From Adiantum capillus-veneris (lineage: Eukaryota; Streptophyta; Polypodiopsida; Polypodiales; Pteridaceae): a DNA stretch of 64,000 nucleotides. Positions 11,146 to 22,944 of the stretch are shown here, one piece after another (position 1 is the stretch's first letter; every line of letters starts with the position of its first letter). The notes beneath the pieces were generated by a model. That model ran no database searches and had not been told where the DNA came from. It was given only the letters and a program-made list of their open reading frames with translations. Both the position numbers and the translations under genes were made by a program. The stretch is taken from contig CM043963.1 in the NCBI GenBank assembly GCA_014529385.2, positions 109,842,912 to 109,906,911 of the forward strand, in the 5' to 3' direction.

Positions 11146-11768
11146 AGTCTTTTGAGAAGATTCTTGTAGGTCACGACTATACTATCGACAGCGAAGATCT
11201 TCCCATGTACTTTAAGTAGCAAGGGACTTTTAGGTCTTCCCTCAATAATTTCAAAATGTGCTTTTCCCATAGAAGTATGTAAAATATTATTGTACGCATA
11301 CTCTACAAGAGGTAAGTACTTTTCTCATTATGAGTGTTGATCTACTTCTGTAACATAAGTCTTTAGTAGATCAAGTATCGAAAGATTGGCTATCTCACTT
11401 TGGCCATCTGTTTGTGGATGATAGGCCTAAGAGAAACCCAATCTTGTACCTAGATTTTTAAAGAGACCTTTCCCAAAATTACTGGTCATTCTAGGATCTC
11501 TATCTAACATGATGGATGTTGGCAATCCATGGTGTTTGAAAATCTGAAATATGAAGAGGGCTGCCATTTGGTGTGTCTTAATAGTCTTTTTGACAAGAAT
11601 AAAGTGTGCTTGCTTGCAAAACCTATCACCTATAGTCCATATTTCCGTACTCCCATGGATAGACTTGGGCAATCCAAAGATAAAATTCATGGATATACTC
11701 TCCCATGGTGAATTTGGAATAGGAAATGACTGCAGTAATCCAGGTTGCTTCCCTCTATCAAACTTGGT
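11146..11768 (-). pseudogene. Integrase catalytic core (region B)
   Basis: The frame at 11690-11427 encodes a gypsy integrase core segment: M-N-F-I-F-G-L-P, then a V-K-K-T-I stretch, then H-G-L-P-T-S-I-M-L-D-R-D-P-R with the second catalytic Asp. The first Asp region is altered to Asn (M-N-F, where M-D-F is usual). The part with the catalytic Glu (11426-11200) is in other frames. Degenerate, not active. Confidence 0.78.
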
Positions 11769-12110
11769 CTAATGGCATACTACACATTTTGAAACATACT
11801 CTTGTATGTCCACTTTCATGGTAGGCCAATAGAAATACGTCTCTACTCCGTGGAGAGTAGGTTGAATGCCTCTATGCCCCGCATAGGGAGGAGCATGAGA
11901 TTCATACATAACTTTCTCACAAAGGGATTGGGTAAAACATAGCCTATTGCCATGGACAAGATAATTGTCGTGCAAGGTGAATGGTTCATCTTTCTTCCCT
12001 AAAGCAAGGGCTGATATTATGTCTCTAAAGTCAGGTTCAGTAGCATATTCATCTATCATAGAATATAGATCATTGTGAGTTGCTATAGACACCCCATTAA
12101 CTTTGGTCAT
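11769..12110 (-). pseudogene. Integrase zinc-binding domain (region B)
   Basis: A 113-codon stretch with the H-x3-H ... C-x2-C domain that begins Ty3/gypsy integrases: E-S-H-A-P-P-Y-A-G-H, then Y-F-Y-W-P-T-M, then K-C-V-V-C-H. It follows the RNase H tail directly, with a small frame overlap at 12097-12110. The frame stops at the next domain. Confidence 0.85.
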
Positions 12111-13430
12111 CGTAAAAGTGCATCGACCACTTGATTGTTGTTACCAGCAACGTGAGAAATATGAAAATTAAATTGTGATAGAAAATTTCCCACCTCATTT
12201 GTTTGTTGGAAAGCTTGGTTTGCATCATGAAGTACTTGAGACTTTGGTGGTCGGTTTGTAGAATAAAGGGACTCCCCAATAGATAGTGCTTCCATGTGTC
12301 TAGGACATGTAGAGCAACTAAAAGCTATTTCTCATAAATCTTCAAGACCTGTTCATCCGTATTGAGCCTTCGGATCTCTTATGCTATGGCATGCCCTTCT
12401 TGAAGCAATACTGCTCCAAGAAAATCACCACAAGCATCACATTGGACCTCAAATGGCTTTGAGTGATCCGGAAGCATGAGGATTGGTGGGGAGGTAAGCT
12501 TCTCTTTGAGCTTGTCAAAAGAATTTTTCTCCTTAGCAGTCCATGAATACTTAACGTTCTTCTTTGTTAAGTCATGTAATGGCCCTGCTATTTGAGAGAA
12601 TTTTGCTATGAAGCGTCTATAGTATGCACACATACCAATAAAGCTTCTTAGCTCATGTGTATTCCTTGGATTAGGCCATGCTTTTATTACCTCCAATTTT
12701 GATAAATCCATTTGGATACCATCTCTTGGGAGATAATATGACCTAAGTATTGACTCTCTTGAAGGAAAAATTTTCTTTTCTTTTGATTGAGAAAAAGCTT
12801 GTTCTCCCTCAGTGCTTGAAAAATCACTTGGAGATGCTGCTTGTGCTCCTGCAATGACTTGGAGTAGATAATGATATCATCAAAGTGAATTTGAGGTAGG
12901 GTCTAGATATTTTCTCCATTAATCAATTGAACATGGCTGGCGGATTGGTCAAGCCAAAAGGAATGACTAGATATTCATAAAAACCAAAAGTCGTACAAAA
13001 AACGGTCTTTAGGGTATCTTCATCCACTATCCTTATTTGATGATAGCCGCTTTTAAGGTCAATCCTATTGAAGTAGGTAAAGATCCTTGTAGCTTATCAA
13101 ATAGATCTTCTACCCGATGCACGGGAAATCTATTTTTGATGTACCATCTTTCTTTTGCACTAAAAGAACTAGAGAACAAAAGGGAGAGGAGCTAGGACTC
13201 ACCATCCCTTTGTCAACCAATTCTTGCACTTGCCTCATGATCTCCTCTTGTTGAGCTTGGGAAACTTGATAAGGAGTCTTGTTAGGCTGTGAGCTTCTTG
13301 GTAGGGGCTCAACTCGATGGTCATCATCCCCTTGTTTTGGAGGTAAGTCCATAGGGACATCATCGATGAACACATCTTGGAATCCTTTCAAAAATTAGAC
13401 AAGTCTAACTCTTCTTGATTCCTACCATTT
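12097..13430 (-). pseudogene. Reverse transcriptase and RNase H (region B)
   Basis: 13391-13110 encodes the RT N-terminal block (D-L-P-P-K, then P-Y-Q-V, then V-Q-K-K-D-G-T). The palm, including the Y-x-D-D region, is frame-broken between 13110 and 12720. 12711-12379 covers the RT thumb and connection (A-Y-Y-R-R-F-I-A-K-F-S) into RNase H (D-A-C-G-D-F-L-G-A-V-L-L-Q-E-G). 12295-12097 continues RNase H in two frames (S-T-N-R-P-P-K; normally a T-D-H type motif). Order and spacing are normal for a chromodomain Ty3/gypsy pol. Multiple lesions. Confidence 0.85.
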
Positions 13431-13595
13431 ACATTTGATGAAACATAAGGACCTTTTAAATCATATACGCAGAAATTGAGCTCTTTATTGATTTATCAAA
13501 AGCAAGTGAATTTACAAGTGGTATAGTGCAACCAAACTCACTAGCATCTATATACATGCTCTTTCCCATGTAGGTGAAGTAGATTCTCCTTTCAA

Positions 13596-14030
13596 CATTA
13601 GGGAAAATTTGGACTCACAAAGGGGCCTTATAAGGAGTTTGACTTTCTCTCTCATGTCCAAAATGGGCGTGCAGTAAAAGTTTTGCAAATCAACTTCAAA
13701 ATTGGCTGAGATTTGACACTTAGAATCTACTCTTCAAGCTCTTTCTATTGATATATAGCATGCCATGAGATTTCTCATATTTTCAAAGATTCTATTTTTT
13801 ATTCTTCATCTAGAATCTAGAGAATAAAAAATAGAATCTTTCAAAATATGAGGAATCTTGTGGCGTGCTATATATCAATAGAAAGAGCTTGAAGAGTAGA
13901 TTCTAACTGTCAAATCTCTGCCAAGTTTAGAGTTGATTTGCAAAAAATTTATTGCACACCCATTTTGGACATGAGAGAGGAAGTCAAACTCCTTATAAGG
14001 CCCCTTTGTGAGTCCAAATTTTCCCTAATG
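13596..14030. mobile_element. Foldback element (435 bp) inserted in gag-protease of region B
   Basis: Nearly the whole element is one inverted repeat: arms of about 200 bp, starting CATTAGGGAAAATTTGGAC at 13596 and its reverse complement ending at 14030, around a small AT-rich loop near 13800. It splits the protease frame of region B. A related copy (shared arms with substitutions) is at 28170-28621. It has no coding capacity. No clear target duplication is seen, and joining the flanks at the CATTAG/CTAATG ends restores the host frame. Confidence 0.85.
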
Positions 14031-14550
14031 GAAACTTCATGTTGGCAGCCATGTGGTTCAACCATGGTGCCCCTAGGATAGCATCCTCATGTTGGAGAGG
14101 AGAGATGGAAAAGTATTCTTTGTCGACATAGGTTTGGACATGAAGCCTCAACTTCCCAATCAAGGGAGTAACGGAGGCTTGTTGTCCCTTGAAAGCGGTA
14201 TCGGCAGTTACAAAATCTCCCATCTCAAAAGCTTTAATGCCCAACATGGTGACTAACTCCATTGATATGAAGTTGTGAGTAGAGCCAAGGTCAAACAAGA
14301 TGAAGGCATCATGCTCCCTTACCTTTCCCCAAGCATAGGAGAAAGGTGATCCTTTGCAATGAGCATCCTCTTTTTGAGCTTCAATGGTGGAAGCTCTAGG
14401 AGTCTCATTGCAAGAATTTTTTTGGGGGCAAGAACGATAGCCATGTCCTTGCTTCCCATACTTAAAACATTTATGGTCCTTGCAAAAAGCTTCAAGTTCT
14501 TCAACAGAGAGTTTATTTTTACCTTTGTAAACTCCCTTCTCCTTGGACAA
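14031..14550 (-). pseudogene. gag zinc knuckle and retropepsin (region B)
   Basis: An open frame of about 170 codons up to the foldback. It begins with a knuckle reading C-x2-Y-x4-H-x4-C, in which the second Cys is Tyr. The retropepsin core follows: I-L-F-D-L-G-S-T-H-N-F-I-S (the usual D-S-G is D-L-G here) and later A-I-L-G-A-P-W-L. The protease C-terminal part continues on the other side of the foldback (13595-13450). The two altered motifs suggest loss of function. Confidence 0.8.
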
Positions 14551-15745
14551 ATTGCTGTTGTTTTTTTTGTTGTTGGAATTGTCTTGGGAAGAATTTTAGA
14601 CATTGGTTTTGCCATTTGCATCATTCTTGTCTTTGTTTTCCATGGGCTTGACATTCCGTCTAGCTCCTTGTTGGAAATTGATGTGCAAAGACACCATGGT
14701 GTAGTGGATTACTTCGTTGATAAAACCAGGCCATTGAGAGTTGACGTACTCGGCCATCTCTTAAGGTAATCCCGCACTAAATTGTTTCTTTTGCGCCTTG
14801 GCAAAGTCTATCTTTTGAAAGACAGTAGCCTTTAGATGTAAATCCCAAAACGTGTCCACATATTTGTGAATAGACTCATGGGAGAGAAGCTTCAAATTGT
14901 GCCATTGAGTAAGCACTTTGTCCTTTGCATTGCTTGAAATGAATTGATTCATGATGGAAACTTGTAGAGTTTTCCATGTCTTTGGGTCTTCATCATTTCC
15001 ATGAAAGCTAGTCCATTATTGACGAGACAATTTTTGGAAGTGCATAGCTACATGGCGTAGCTTGGAGTACTTCGAGAATTCCTCGTCTCCAAAGGCTGCA
15101 TCAAATTGCTAGATGAAGGCCAATACTTTGTTGGTAGCACCAAAGGTACCACATAGGTGAGAAAAGAGATACTCTTTCCTTCCTCTTTGAACTTCTTGAG
15201 CTTTTGTGACCTTTGCCATGCAGGGTATGATTTGCGATGTCCTCCCCTCTTCTATTCTCTAGGAGAATAGCCATAGATTTTGTCGGAAGAAGAGGAAGGT
15301 GAAGAACAAGGAGAAGAGGGTGTCTGCTTTCTTGCCCTCTTCTTCCTTTGTTTCCTCTCTTCCCTTTTGGAGTGACAAAGAGAAGGACTGTGGGTTGACC
15401 ATTTCTTTGTGGGAGGAGTTGGCGATCGTCTAGACCGTCGTCTTTGTGGAGCCACATCTTCAGAGAAACTTAAAGATTCATTACTTTCTTTCACGTTGGA
15501 TTCCTCCTCTCATATGGGAGAGAGTCTTATTTTGGGGGTCTCTTCAAGAGGCCTACTAAGATCTCTCTCCTCTTGGAGAGGAAGGGAGATCCCATAAGCA
15601 CGAGATTGTTGAGTAGCTTTGACTTGCAAAGCAGGGTTGCCCATAGCTTTTTGCAACCTAGTAACAAGATCATTGACAAAACATGGGGGCATCATAATTA
15701 GCACCTTCATGTGAAAAATAAAAGTTATCAATGTTCATTCTACTC
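14551..15745 (-). pseudogene. gag capsid region (region B)
   Basis: Frames at 15731-15510, 15457-15101 and 14952-14761 cover a Gag. The start is M-N-I-D near 15742. An Arg/Ser-rich hinge follows. Then comes a retrotransposon-gag segment with W-H-N-L-K, Y-V-D-T-F-W-D-L and F-S-A-G-L-P motifs. Frame changes are frequent. No primer site or LTR is found upstream; the element ends near 15760 against ORF3 of the giant element. Confidence 0.7.
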
Positions 15746-15786
15746 TCTTGGTTATACAAATAGAACATGATCACCTCACAAACACA

Positions 15787-17805
15787 TTCCAAATGATGAC
15801 CCATAAAGATGAGGAAGTAGAACAAGAGCTTGAGACTCTCAGTAAGACACTAAGAGATGCCAAAAAGCAAACGAGACACTTTGACACTACAAATGGAGAA
15901 GGTTTTGCGTGAAGTAAAGAGGCTGTAGGAAGAAAAAGAAAGAGTGAAGGATGAGTTGGAAGCAGCAAAAGATGAAGTGCTGGGGCTAAAAGCCAAATTA
16001 GAGCTCCAAGAATTGACAATCCAGACACTCATAGCAACCCCGAGGGCTATAAGAGCAGCTTCAAGAGCAAATAGCCAAGCTATACAAGCTTTCGAATCAC
16101 AAATCACTACTCTACAAAAGGAATCAAGGCTAGAACAAAGATAGAGAATGCATATGGCAAAAGGATCCCTAGCCATAGAGGACAGAATGAAGTCTCAACA
16201 CCAAGAAATCCACAAAGAAAACAAATAGCTCCAACTCTAGTTAGAAATTTTGCAAGAGTTGTTGGTAGATCAAGCAAAAGAAGCCACAGAAAAAGATAGA
16301 CTTGCTCAACAATAGATAACAAAACTACAAAAAGAAGTAGCCAAAGCAAGGACATAGGAAATAGAGTCAAGGCCCAGTGACCTCAACATTAAACAAGAGA
16401 TGATCCCTTGGAGGTTCTTGAAGGTGCTGAAGACCTACAACACCTAGTGGAACATGTACATACACATGCGGAGGGAGAAAAACCTTTAACTCTCGGGGGG
16501 TTCACTATGTGTAAATTTACCATATCACGTGCATTCAAGACATGTTTGTAAAACCCCTTATCTGTGAATTTTGTTAGGAATATAATGTATCCTTTTCTTT
16601 TAAAATCTGTAATTTTTTTTCAAATTTGAAAAAATAATGCCCTTTTGTATATATATTTCTGTAAGTTTCAAGAACTTTAAATACCCTTCTGTTGAACTCA
16701 CGTGATAGATTACATTTTTATTAGGTGACCTCCCCGGGCTTTAATTGTAGGTGAGGAGACACGCCTCCAAACTTTGATTCAACAATCCATAGCTAAAGAC
16801 CACAAGGAAGTCTTGGAATGGGAGAAGCAAATGATCCACTCAGTAGTTCAAGAACTTTAAATACCCTTCTGTTGAACTCACGTGATAGATTACATTTTTA
16901 TTAGGTGACCTCCCCGGGCTTTAACTGTAGGTGAGGAGACACGCCTCCAAACTTTGATTCAACAATCCATAGCTAAAGACCACAAGGAAGTCTTGGAATG
17001 GGAGAAGCAAATGATCCACTCAGTAGCAGTCCAAGGGCTCGTCACAAATGTGCTTAGGGAGGAATGGATGCAGCCTTCACTCCCCTACATTGTCCTAAAG
17101 TATGAAGTTCTTGTGATAAAGAAAAGAGTCAAAGTGGAAGCAAGAGATCCATTGTATGAGGGAGATGTCAAAGATTCAGACACTGCAAAGAAGATAGTAG
17201 ACTCCCAACCAAATTGGAGAAAAGTGTAACTCCTCAAGTACCCCAGATTTCTAAATTAATTGGTGGAAGCTCCCAAAACATCAGGGATGACACTCTAGTT
17301 TCCCATTCCCTTGCATATGCACTTGGGCAAGCCACACCAAAATCATGAAGAAACATCCCACGTGGCTCAATTACCCATCCATGCCACCACCCAAGGAGGG
17401 AGAGAGAACAAGTGTATCTTTGTGAAAACCTTGAAGGGAACCATTAAGATTTTCAGTGGCTCCCTTGACTTGACATGTGTGATGATCATGAAGATATACA
17501 AGACCCTACTGCCATCCATTGAAGCGTTTGCACCATCCAAAGCTACGGACTCAACCTTACTATTAGCAGGTGACACTATCACCTCAATGACATTTGATTT
17601 ATCAAAGCAACCATCCTTTGAGGTGTTACAGTTGTGCTACCAAAGGCTAATATTCTTACCAAGCTACCACATGCAAGTCTTTGAGGAAGACTTCTACATC
17701 GGCTTCTTTACTTACGAAAACAAAATATTCGGCCATACAGTCACCTTGGGCAACATAAGATACAAGTCATACTTGAAGCTGCTAAAGCCCCATGGATTCC
17801 ACTGA
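15787..17805 (+). pseudogene. ORF3 of giant element, copy 1 (coiled coil plus conserved C-terminal domain)
   Basis: The first part (15787-16380) encodes a long K/E/Q-rich coiled coil matching 39100-38600 of the minus-strand copy, with several TAG/TAA codons at Gln-like positions. 16480-16735 is AT-rich and non-coding. It is followed by 16954-17229 (matching 38390-38160) and 17311-17805. The last block aligns with 37945-37552 over about 131 residues without a gap at a little over half identity by eye, including V-K-T-L-x-G-T-I-K, Y-Q-R, F-L-P-S-x-H-M-Q, Y-x-G-F-F-T and G-N-x-R-Y. It ends 68 bases before the polypurine tract. No known family recognised. Confidence 0.7.
16665..17024. repeat. 180-bp tandem duplication within ORF3 copy 1
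   Basis: Bases 16665-16844 recur at 16845-17024 with one or two changes. The unit is a multiple of three. It carries the end of the AT-rich insert plus about 35 codons of ORF3. High identity implies a recent duplication. Confidence 0.88.
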
Positions 17806-17873
17806 CTCCAAGTCTGAGAATTCTTAAAAGATTAGGAAATCAAGACCTGTCATGCTAGGGACGCCATGGACGC

Positions 17874-17885
17874 AAAAAGGGGGAG
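17874..17885 (+). other. Polypurine tract of giant element copy 1
   Basis: AAAAAGGGGGAG lies directly before the LTR start TGTTGACC at 17886. Confidence 0.88.
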
Positions 17886-18778
17886 TGTTGACCTCTACGG
17901 CTAAAACAGTGGAAGAGCCAAATTCTTGTAATACTTATTTTGACAAACACATTGTAATTATTTTGAGACTCGATTGCATTTCCAGATTGTAATTTAGTAA
18001 GTATGTTTCATCTCTAACCCCACAATAAATGGTAGGAGGTAATCTTGGAGACTTAGAGCCTCCAAGGCTGAGGTATAAAAGCCAATTTTTGTAAACCTAA
18101 TACAACTTTTGAGCTCCACTACGTATCCTGATTGTGTGTTGTGTGTTGAGAGAGAGTGAGGTCTTCTTATTATCCCTACGTGCTCTACGGTGGCTACATT
18201 GCAAAGGTGAAATCACCATTGAGTTAACAACGGCAAGAGTTACACTTCAATGCCAAGCTTGCACGATTTTGGTCTCTTCGTGAGACAGATCTCTTCTACA
18301 AGCTTTGAGGTGAGTTTTCTCTCCACCCATGCATCCATTCAATCATTGCGACCATGACAAGATGAGCTATGCCTTTGAACTAAGCATGCCAAGAATCAAT
18401 GACCTGTAAATTTTGGCCTATTTTTATACGTGATCTCTGCATCAGTTGTTTATAAGTAGTAAGTTGGGTTAGAGATCATAGGATGGTGTCCTCTAGGTGT
18501 GTAGAGGTTAGCACTTGAGTTTCGTGACAATTTGACGACATTAGCTTACGTTTCGATGAAGATTGGATTCATAGGAAAGGTATTGGCTATGTTTTCTTGA
18601 TGTGTTTCACTTGGTTTCCTTTGGTAGTGATTGTCTTAGAAGGTTGAGTAGGTGATTGAAAATCATCTATTTGTTTCTATGTGCCTATGGGTCAAGCTTT
18701 GTCCTTGGTTGAAATCTTGTTGTTTAGCCTAGTTCTCACTTTGCTAGCGATTGCAAGTAGTGTGTTTTCTTGACAACA
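17886..18778 (+). repeat. 3' LTR of giant element copy 1 (893 bp)
   Basis: It starts TGTTGACC after the polypurine tract and ends TGACAACA near 18778. It aligns in blocks with the minus-strand LTR at 36534-37501, most clearly at CCTCCAAGGCTGAGGTATA and at TAGTGATTGTC...GAGTAGGTGATT. The 5' partner is outside the window. Confidence 0.8.
18074..18080 (+). promoter_or_regulatory. LTR TATA box (copy 1)
   Basis: TATAAAA lies in GAGGTATAAAAGCC, at the same LTR position as TATATAAG in the other copy (37292-37285, minus). A GA-rich tract (18148-18160) follows about 75 bp downstream in both. Confidence 0.7.
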
Positions 18779-18887
18779 CATTTCATTGCCAGATTCTATG
18801 TCGTTTCTTCCCCCTTCCCCCCTTCTCATCTTTGATCTACTCCAAGTTGTATGGTGCCAGTGTGTGAGTGTGGTGTGCCCCCAAGGC

Positions 18888-18895
<8 letters not shown>

Positions 18896-18918
<23 letters not shown>

Positions 18919-18993
18919 AAGAGAGAGAGGTGTGTATTGTGAAGTTTCTAGAAACGGAAAAATCTGGATGGTATGCTCTCTGTTGATTGTGCA

Positions 18994-19031
<38 letters not shown>
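18896..19031. repeat. (GA)n and (GT)n microsatellites
   Basis: An impure GA tract at 18899-18929 and a GT tract of about 18 units at 18996-19031, just outside the LTR. ORFs reading through them are low-complexity artefacts. Confidence 0.9.
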
Positions 19032-19032
<1 letters not shown>

Positions 19033-20060
19033 CCAATAACAATATCACTTATACATCAAAGAGTCCTTACAAATAAAAAAAGACACAGAAACGATGTCAA
19101 TGAAAAGGTGGTATAAATCCCATTCATATTACAAAACAGTCTTATACACAAGTAAGAGAGAATCAAGAGCCTCTTAGTGAAGCTGAAGATATATAAGTCC
19201 GCCATCTTCAAGCCAAGGAGCTTTGAAAAACAGATTTGAGAAGGTAACCCTCACTTGCACCCATGGAAAAACACAACATATAGTTAGCATTGGCAGCATA
19301 TTCAGGTGATGCATGGGTATCCCACATGTTATAGATGTCACCCAACTAGGTTGCTTTCAAAGAATAATAGTAAGAAGAGGTAAAGCAAACAATAACATAT
19401 ATTTAGAGCTAGTTTCTTTTACAGGGGTTGCAGGGAGAACATGTGGAGCCCCTTCATCTTTACAGGCATAGCTTCCTTTCATGACCGTATCTAAGCAAGA
19501 ATAGCAAGCTCAATCCTATAAGTAAGAACAACAAACCCTAGAGGAACCTCATCAAAAAATTAACCATGGCAATTGCCTCAATGAATAGACCAGGACCTAC
19601 TTATTCTAACACCTCTCAAAAGTAAGACAATACCCACCATATACCATAGAGACATTCACCAAGTTTTATGTAAGATGTCTCCTCCTCATTGATGCTTTAA
19701 AAAAAAACTTCTAGTATTACTTTCTTAGCCATGAAAGGTGTCAAGGAGACCTATTGTAAGAAAGAATACTCTCATTGGTTTCATGTAAAAAACACGCACG
19801 AGCTAAGAGATATGGTTAAAAAAAAGTTTGTTGCCTACTACACGACCAAAATTTTTGACTCCATGCTCCTTGGAGAACCACTATATAGATTCACCGGATG
19901 GGAAAACCCACTTAACCAATTGAAAAGATCGATAAAACTTGTTGATAGATGAATTGATGGCTCCATTATCACTACAGAAATGCGAGTTATTAATCACTCT
20001 ATAACCAGTTTTTACCTACACGTGTAGGAGTGCTACCAAGGGGGGTACCATATGACGTTG
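19032..20060. other. Unassigned sequence
   Basis: No similarity to the rest of the window and no recognisable domain. A 73-codon plus-strand ORF at 19731-19952 has no known motif and no supporting context. Confidence 0.4.
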
Positions 20061-21712
20061 TGAGTTAACCGAGCCGTTTTGATATGTTTTATGGTTTGTT
20101 TTTGTGATTTGATTTCAATTATTAGATGGCCATAAACTTATGTGGGAGTATATGGTTAAAAACATCCCGAACCGCATTGGCAGATATTAATAAAGTGGCT
20201 TTCATTTGGGGTTATCGTTTGTTGTGTGAGTACCATATGGTCAAAGTGATGTGATAGAGTGATAGTATATATGCATTGTTTTGAGGCCAAATACTTTTAA
20301 TTTCATTTTTTGCATACTCCCAGAAATACCAAAACATTGTTTTTTGCATGTGTGAAGTTATCATTTATGGTTGACATAAAGGTCGGAGTTGTTTTGCATC
20401 ATGTTTATGGTGTTGGAATGTTATCATATTATGTGTGGGAACTCATGGATTGATGTGGATGCCTCATCTGCATGGTTATGACTATTTTCCTTCTAAGTCA
20501 AAACTTGCTCTATGTGCTAGAGAGGTGAAGTGCCTACGTGATGCATTAACTTTGCATGGTTGGGTGTTGTCAAAATTGGGTTTTTATCATGATTAGTTGC
20601 TGGTCCGGAATCCTTTTATGCATGGAAGAATCACTTCTTAAGGGTCACATATGTTTAGACTACGATTGATTGCAGGGAATGTGTCAAACTCCAAGTGTGG
20701 GAGTTGGTTCAGTGTGATTATGATTTATGGTCAAGGGCTGAGATTCCCTCATGGATTATGGTTGAAATTTTATGGTGGAAGCCGGTGTGGCTTATGGGTT
20801 TTTTTTTGGATTTGGTTATGCTATCGAAATGCTACCAAAATTTTTGTTGCCATGTTATGTTCTGAAGTGGTCATGAAGGATTGATTGTGCCTCACCCAAG
20901 TAGGGTGGAGTGTTCACCCGTGTGATGTGATTGTATTATGATCTATGGATTTTTGGATTGGATCATGAAGTGATCAAGATTGTTTATGGTAGACGTGTAA
21001 GGGTAGAGACCCTGTACAATCTAGCTGCTTAGAAAGGATTTTTTGCGCATCTGGGAAGTGCTATTGTGATTGGACTCATGTGTTATGTTTCTCATGGCAG
21101 CGTCGCTACAAGACTAGGATCACCTACATCACTTATCCTTAGAATAAAGGATCATTGACCTGGGGTTTTGCTAGATCGGGGGTATTGCCTAGATCTTCTT
21201 CTTTTTGTTAGGCTCATCTACACGGTTAGTGCGTTGGGGGTTGAATGACCTACACGGCTAACCCTTCATGGATGTTTCCTTGGCTTTGCCTAAACACACG
21301 GTGTTGGGAATCGAAGAGGTGTGGCACCTAAACTGGTACGGTTGGTGTTAATACCCTACCACCTGCTGGTATTTGGGATCTGTTCAAATCTTGATTTCAT
21401 GGAGGGAGGTGAAGCGGTCTCAGCCTATGTCTGGCTCACGTAGGTTGTAGGTGTTCTGGCTTGCTCCCAAAAAAGTGAAATTTTCTTTGTTTGTAGTAGA
21501 GCGGAAGTGGATGGGTGGACCGGTCGATCCCTACAGAGGGTCTGGTGCTCTACTAGTTATTCTATCATAAACTTTTTTTGTTGTTATGGTATACCCAAAT
21601 TTTGTCATTTTCATTAATACATGGTTTCTTGTTCCATTTAGATGGGCATTTAAAGATTCTCTATTTTCATCTTCTCATGTCTCTATGCACTCTATTTCAC
21701 CCCCCACTATAT

Positions 21713-21722
21713 TCTCTCTCTC

Positions 21723-21763
<41 letters not shown>
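21713..21763. repeat. (CT)n microsatellite
   Basis: About 25 CT units with one interruption, inside the putative LTR, upstream of its TATA box. Confidence 0.9.
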
Positions 21764-21765
<2 letters not shown>

Positions 21766-21975
21766 GCAACACGATGTACACATATATTCATCCTCCACAA
21801 TATTATATTTTTCTTGAGTACGCTTTCATTCATAACAACCATTCAGGGATAGTACTAGTTGCTAAGTACCTCTGGATGTAGTCCAGCTCATGGCCTAAAC
21901 TCCATGCTTGGTCGGGCGCTCAGAACTCCTCCCCTATGCAAATGATTTCGCAACTCTAATGTATATTCAAAATTG

Positions 21976-21983
21976 TATAAAAG
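21976..21983 (+). promoter_or_regulatory. LTR TATA box, plus-strand gypsy
   Basis: TATAAAAG lies about 50 bp before the LTR end, so R and U5 would be very short if this is the promoter. Confidence 0.4.
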
Positions 21984-22034
21984 TGTAAATTGTATATTTT
22001 GTGCATAGACCCCTAGGGAGGGGTATCTCTCACT

Positions 22035-22046
22035 TGGTATCAGAGC
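22035..22046 (+). other. Primer-binding site (initiator Met tRNA type)
   Basis: TGGTATCAGAGC follows the LTR end after a two-base spacer. Confidence 0.9.
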
Positions 22047-22299
22047 CAATGCTTAAGGTTATGGGGATAGCCTAAAGCCTGATACTAGTCAGGTTAATTA
22101 TGCATCGTGTACGCATTCATGCATGCTATTTGAGAAAGGATATTGTATTCATGATGCATCTATAAGTGACATTGGTTGGTGGTACTTGTTTGTCCTCTAG
22201 AGTGGGAGTGTCTGGATGGAGCTATGGTTGAAGTGTTCAAACAATGTCGATATAATATCTTTGAATGCTTGTTTGTAGTAACAAATGGCTCCCAGAGTG

Positions 22300-22868
22300 A
22301 CGTCTGAATGCTTTAGCCAGGGGAATGAGGTTTTGGCCATAGTGTTCAATAATATGGCGACACGATTGTTTAGGGATGAGAAAGAAACTCTTTTACTTAG
22401 AAATAGAGACCAAAGTCTTTGGCATACTAGGAAGCACAACTTGTTGGAAGAGTGTTGATCGTAGTTACCTTACCCGTCACCAGGAACCTTTTCATCAGTT
22501 CTTCATCTATATTGGCGATAGTCCAAGAGATTGGTTTGCCAACCTTAGACTAATTCAACTCAGAATATGGCTAGGCCTAGAAGACATGTTCTATTACTTG
22601 GCAATGCATTCCCAAATGTTAAGAATTACCAAAGTCGCTAAGAAGTTTGAAGCTCTTGCATCCGTCATAGGAAGAGAAAAGCTAGAGGATAATTACAAAG
22701 ACCATGTTGTCGCGTGGGAGGTCTAAGAGAATACCCTATTATGAGAGCTAAAAGAATATTTAGACAATTAGATCCAAGACACCCATAATATTGTAAAGAA
22801 ATCATAAAAATCAAAATTTGATGAGTAAAAGAACTGTAGACTTGGTTTTGGTAAACATGTGTACTAAA

Positions 22869-22944
<76 letters not shown>

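Larger units (their letters stand above)
4025..15760 (-). mobile_element. Tandem array of chromodomain Ty3/gypsy elements sharing a central LTR
   Basis: In minus-strand order: internal region B (15760-10449, gag to chromodomain), LTR (10448-8644), primer site, internal region A (8631-5498), polypurine tract, truncated LTR (5497-4025). The central LTR has a polypurine tract on its upstream side and a primer site on its downstream side, so it is both the 3' LTR of B and the 5' LTR of A. Unequal recombination between LTRs, or insertion of one element next to another followed by LTR-LTR exchange, would give this layout. B has lost its own 5' LTR and primer site at about 15760. Confidence 0.8.
1..18778 (+). 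mobile_element. Giant Ty3/gypsy-type element, old plus-strand copy (5' end outside window)
   Basis: Translated fragments at 3-4024 match, in the same order, the gag, protease and pol start of the better preserved minus-strand element at 36534-61585. Fragments at 15787-17805 match that element's last ORF, and 17886-18778 matches its LTR. The two halves are separated by the minus-strand chromodomain array (4025-15760). RT, RNase H and integrase of this copy are missing, so a deletion accompanied or followed the insertion. The 5' LTR would lie left of base 1. Reading this as one element is inference from orientation and order. Confidence 0.75.
20062..22032 (+). repeat. 5' LTR of plus-strand gypsy element (left end uncertain)
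   Basis: The right end is firm: ...TATCTCTCA at 22032, two bases before a primer site. A TATA box (21976-21983) and a (CT)n tract lie inside. The left end is a guess: TGTGAGTTAACC at about 20062 is one TG-type start. The matching 3' LTR is not in the window, so the left boundary cannot be checked. No genes seen in this stretch. Confidence 0.45.

Noticed and set aside
13596-14030. Long hairpin as a microRNA precursor
   Set aside because: Arms of about 200 bp, recurrence elsewhere (28170-28621) and location within a retroelement fit a foldback transposon better; small RNA data would be needed to say more.
15787-17805. ORF3 as a host coiled-coil gene
   Set aside because: A related ORF is at the same place, next to a polypurine tract and LTR, in the minus-strand giant element, so it belongs to the element.
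18692-19048. ORFs on both strands through (GA)n/(GT)n (also at 21578-21852, 37024-37233, 62917-63120)
   Set aside because: They translate only the microsatellites and have no domain or conservation.
19731-19952. 73-codon ORF in unassigned sequence as a gene
   Set aside because: No start context, domain, repeat or second copy supports it.
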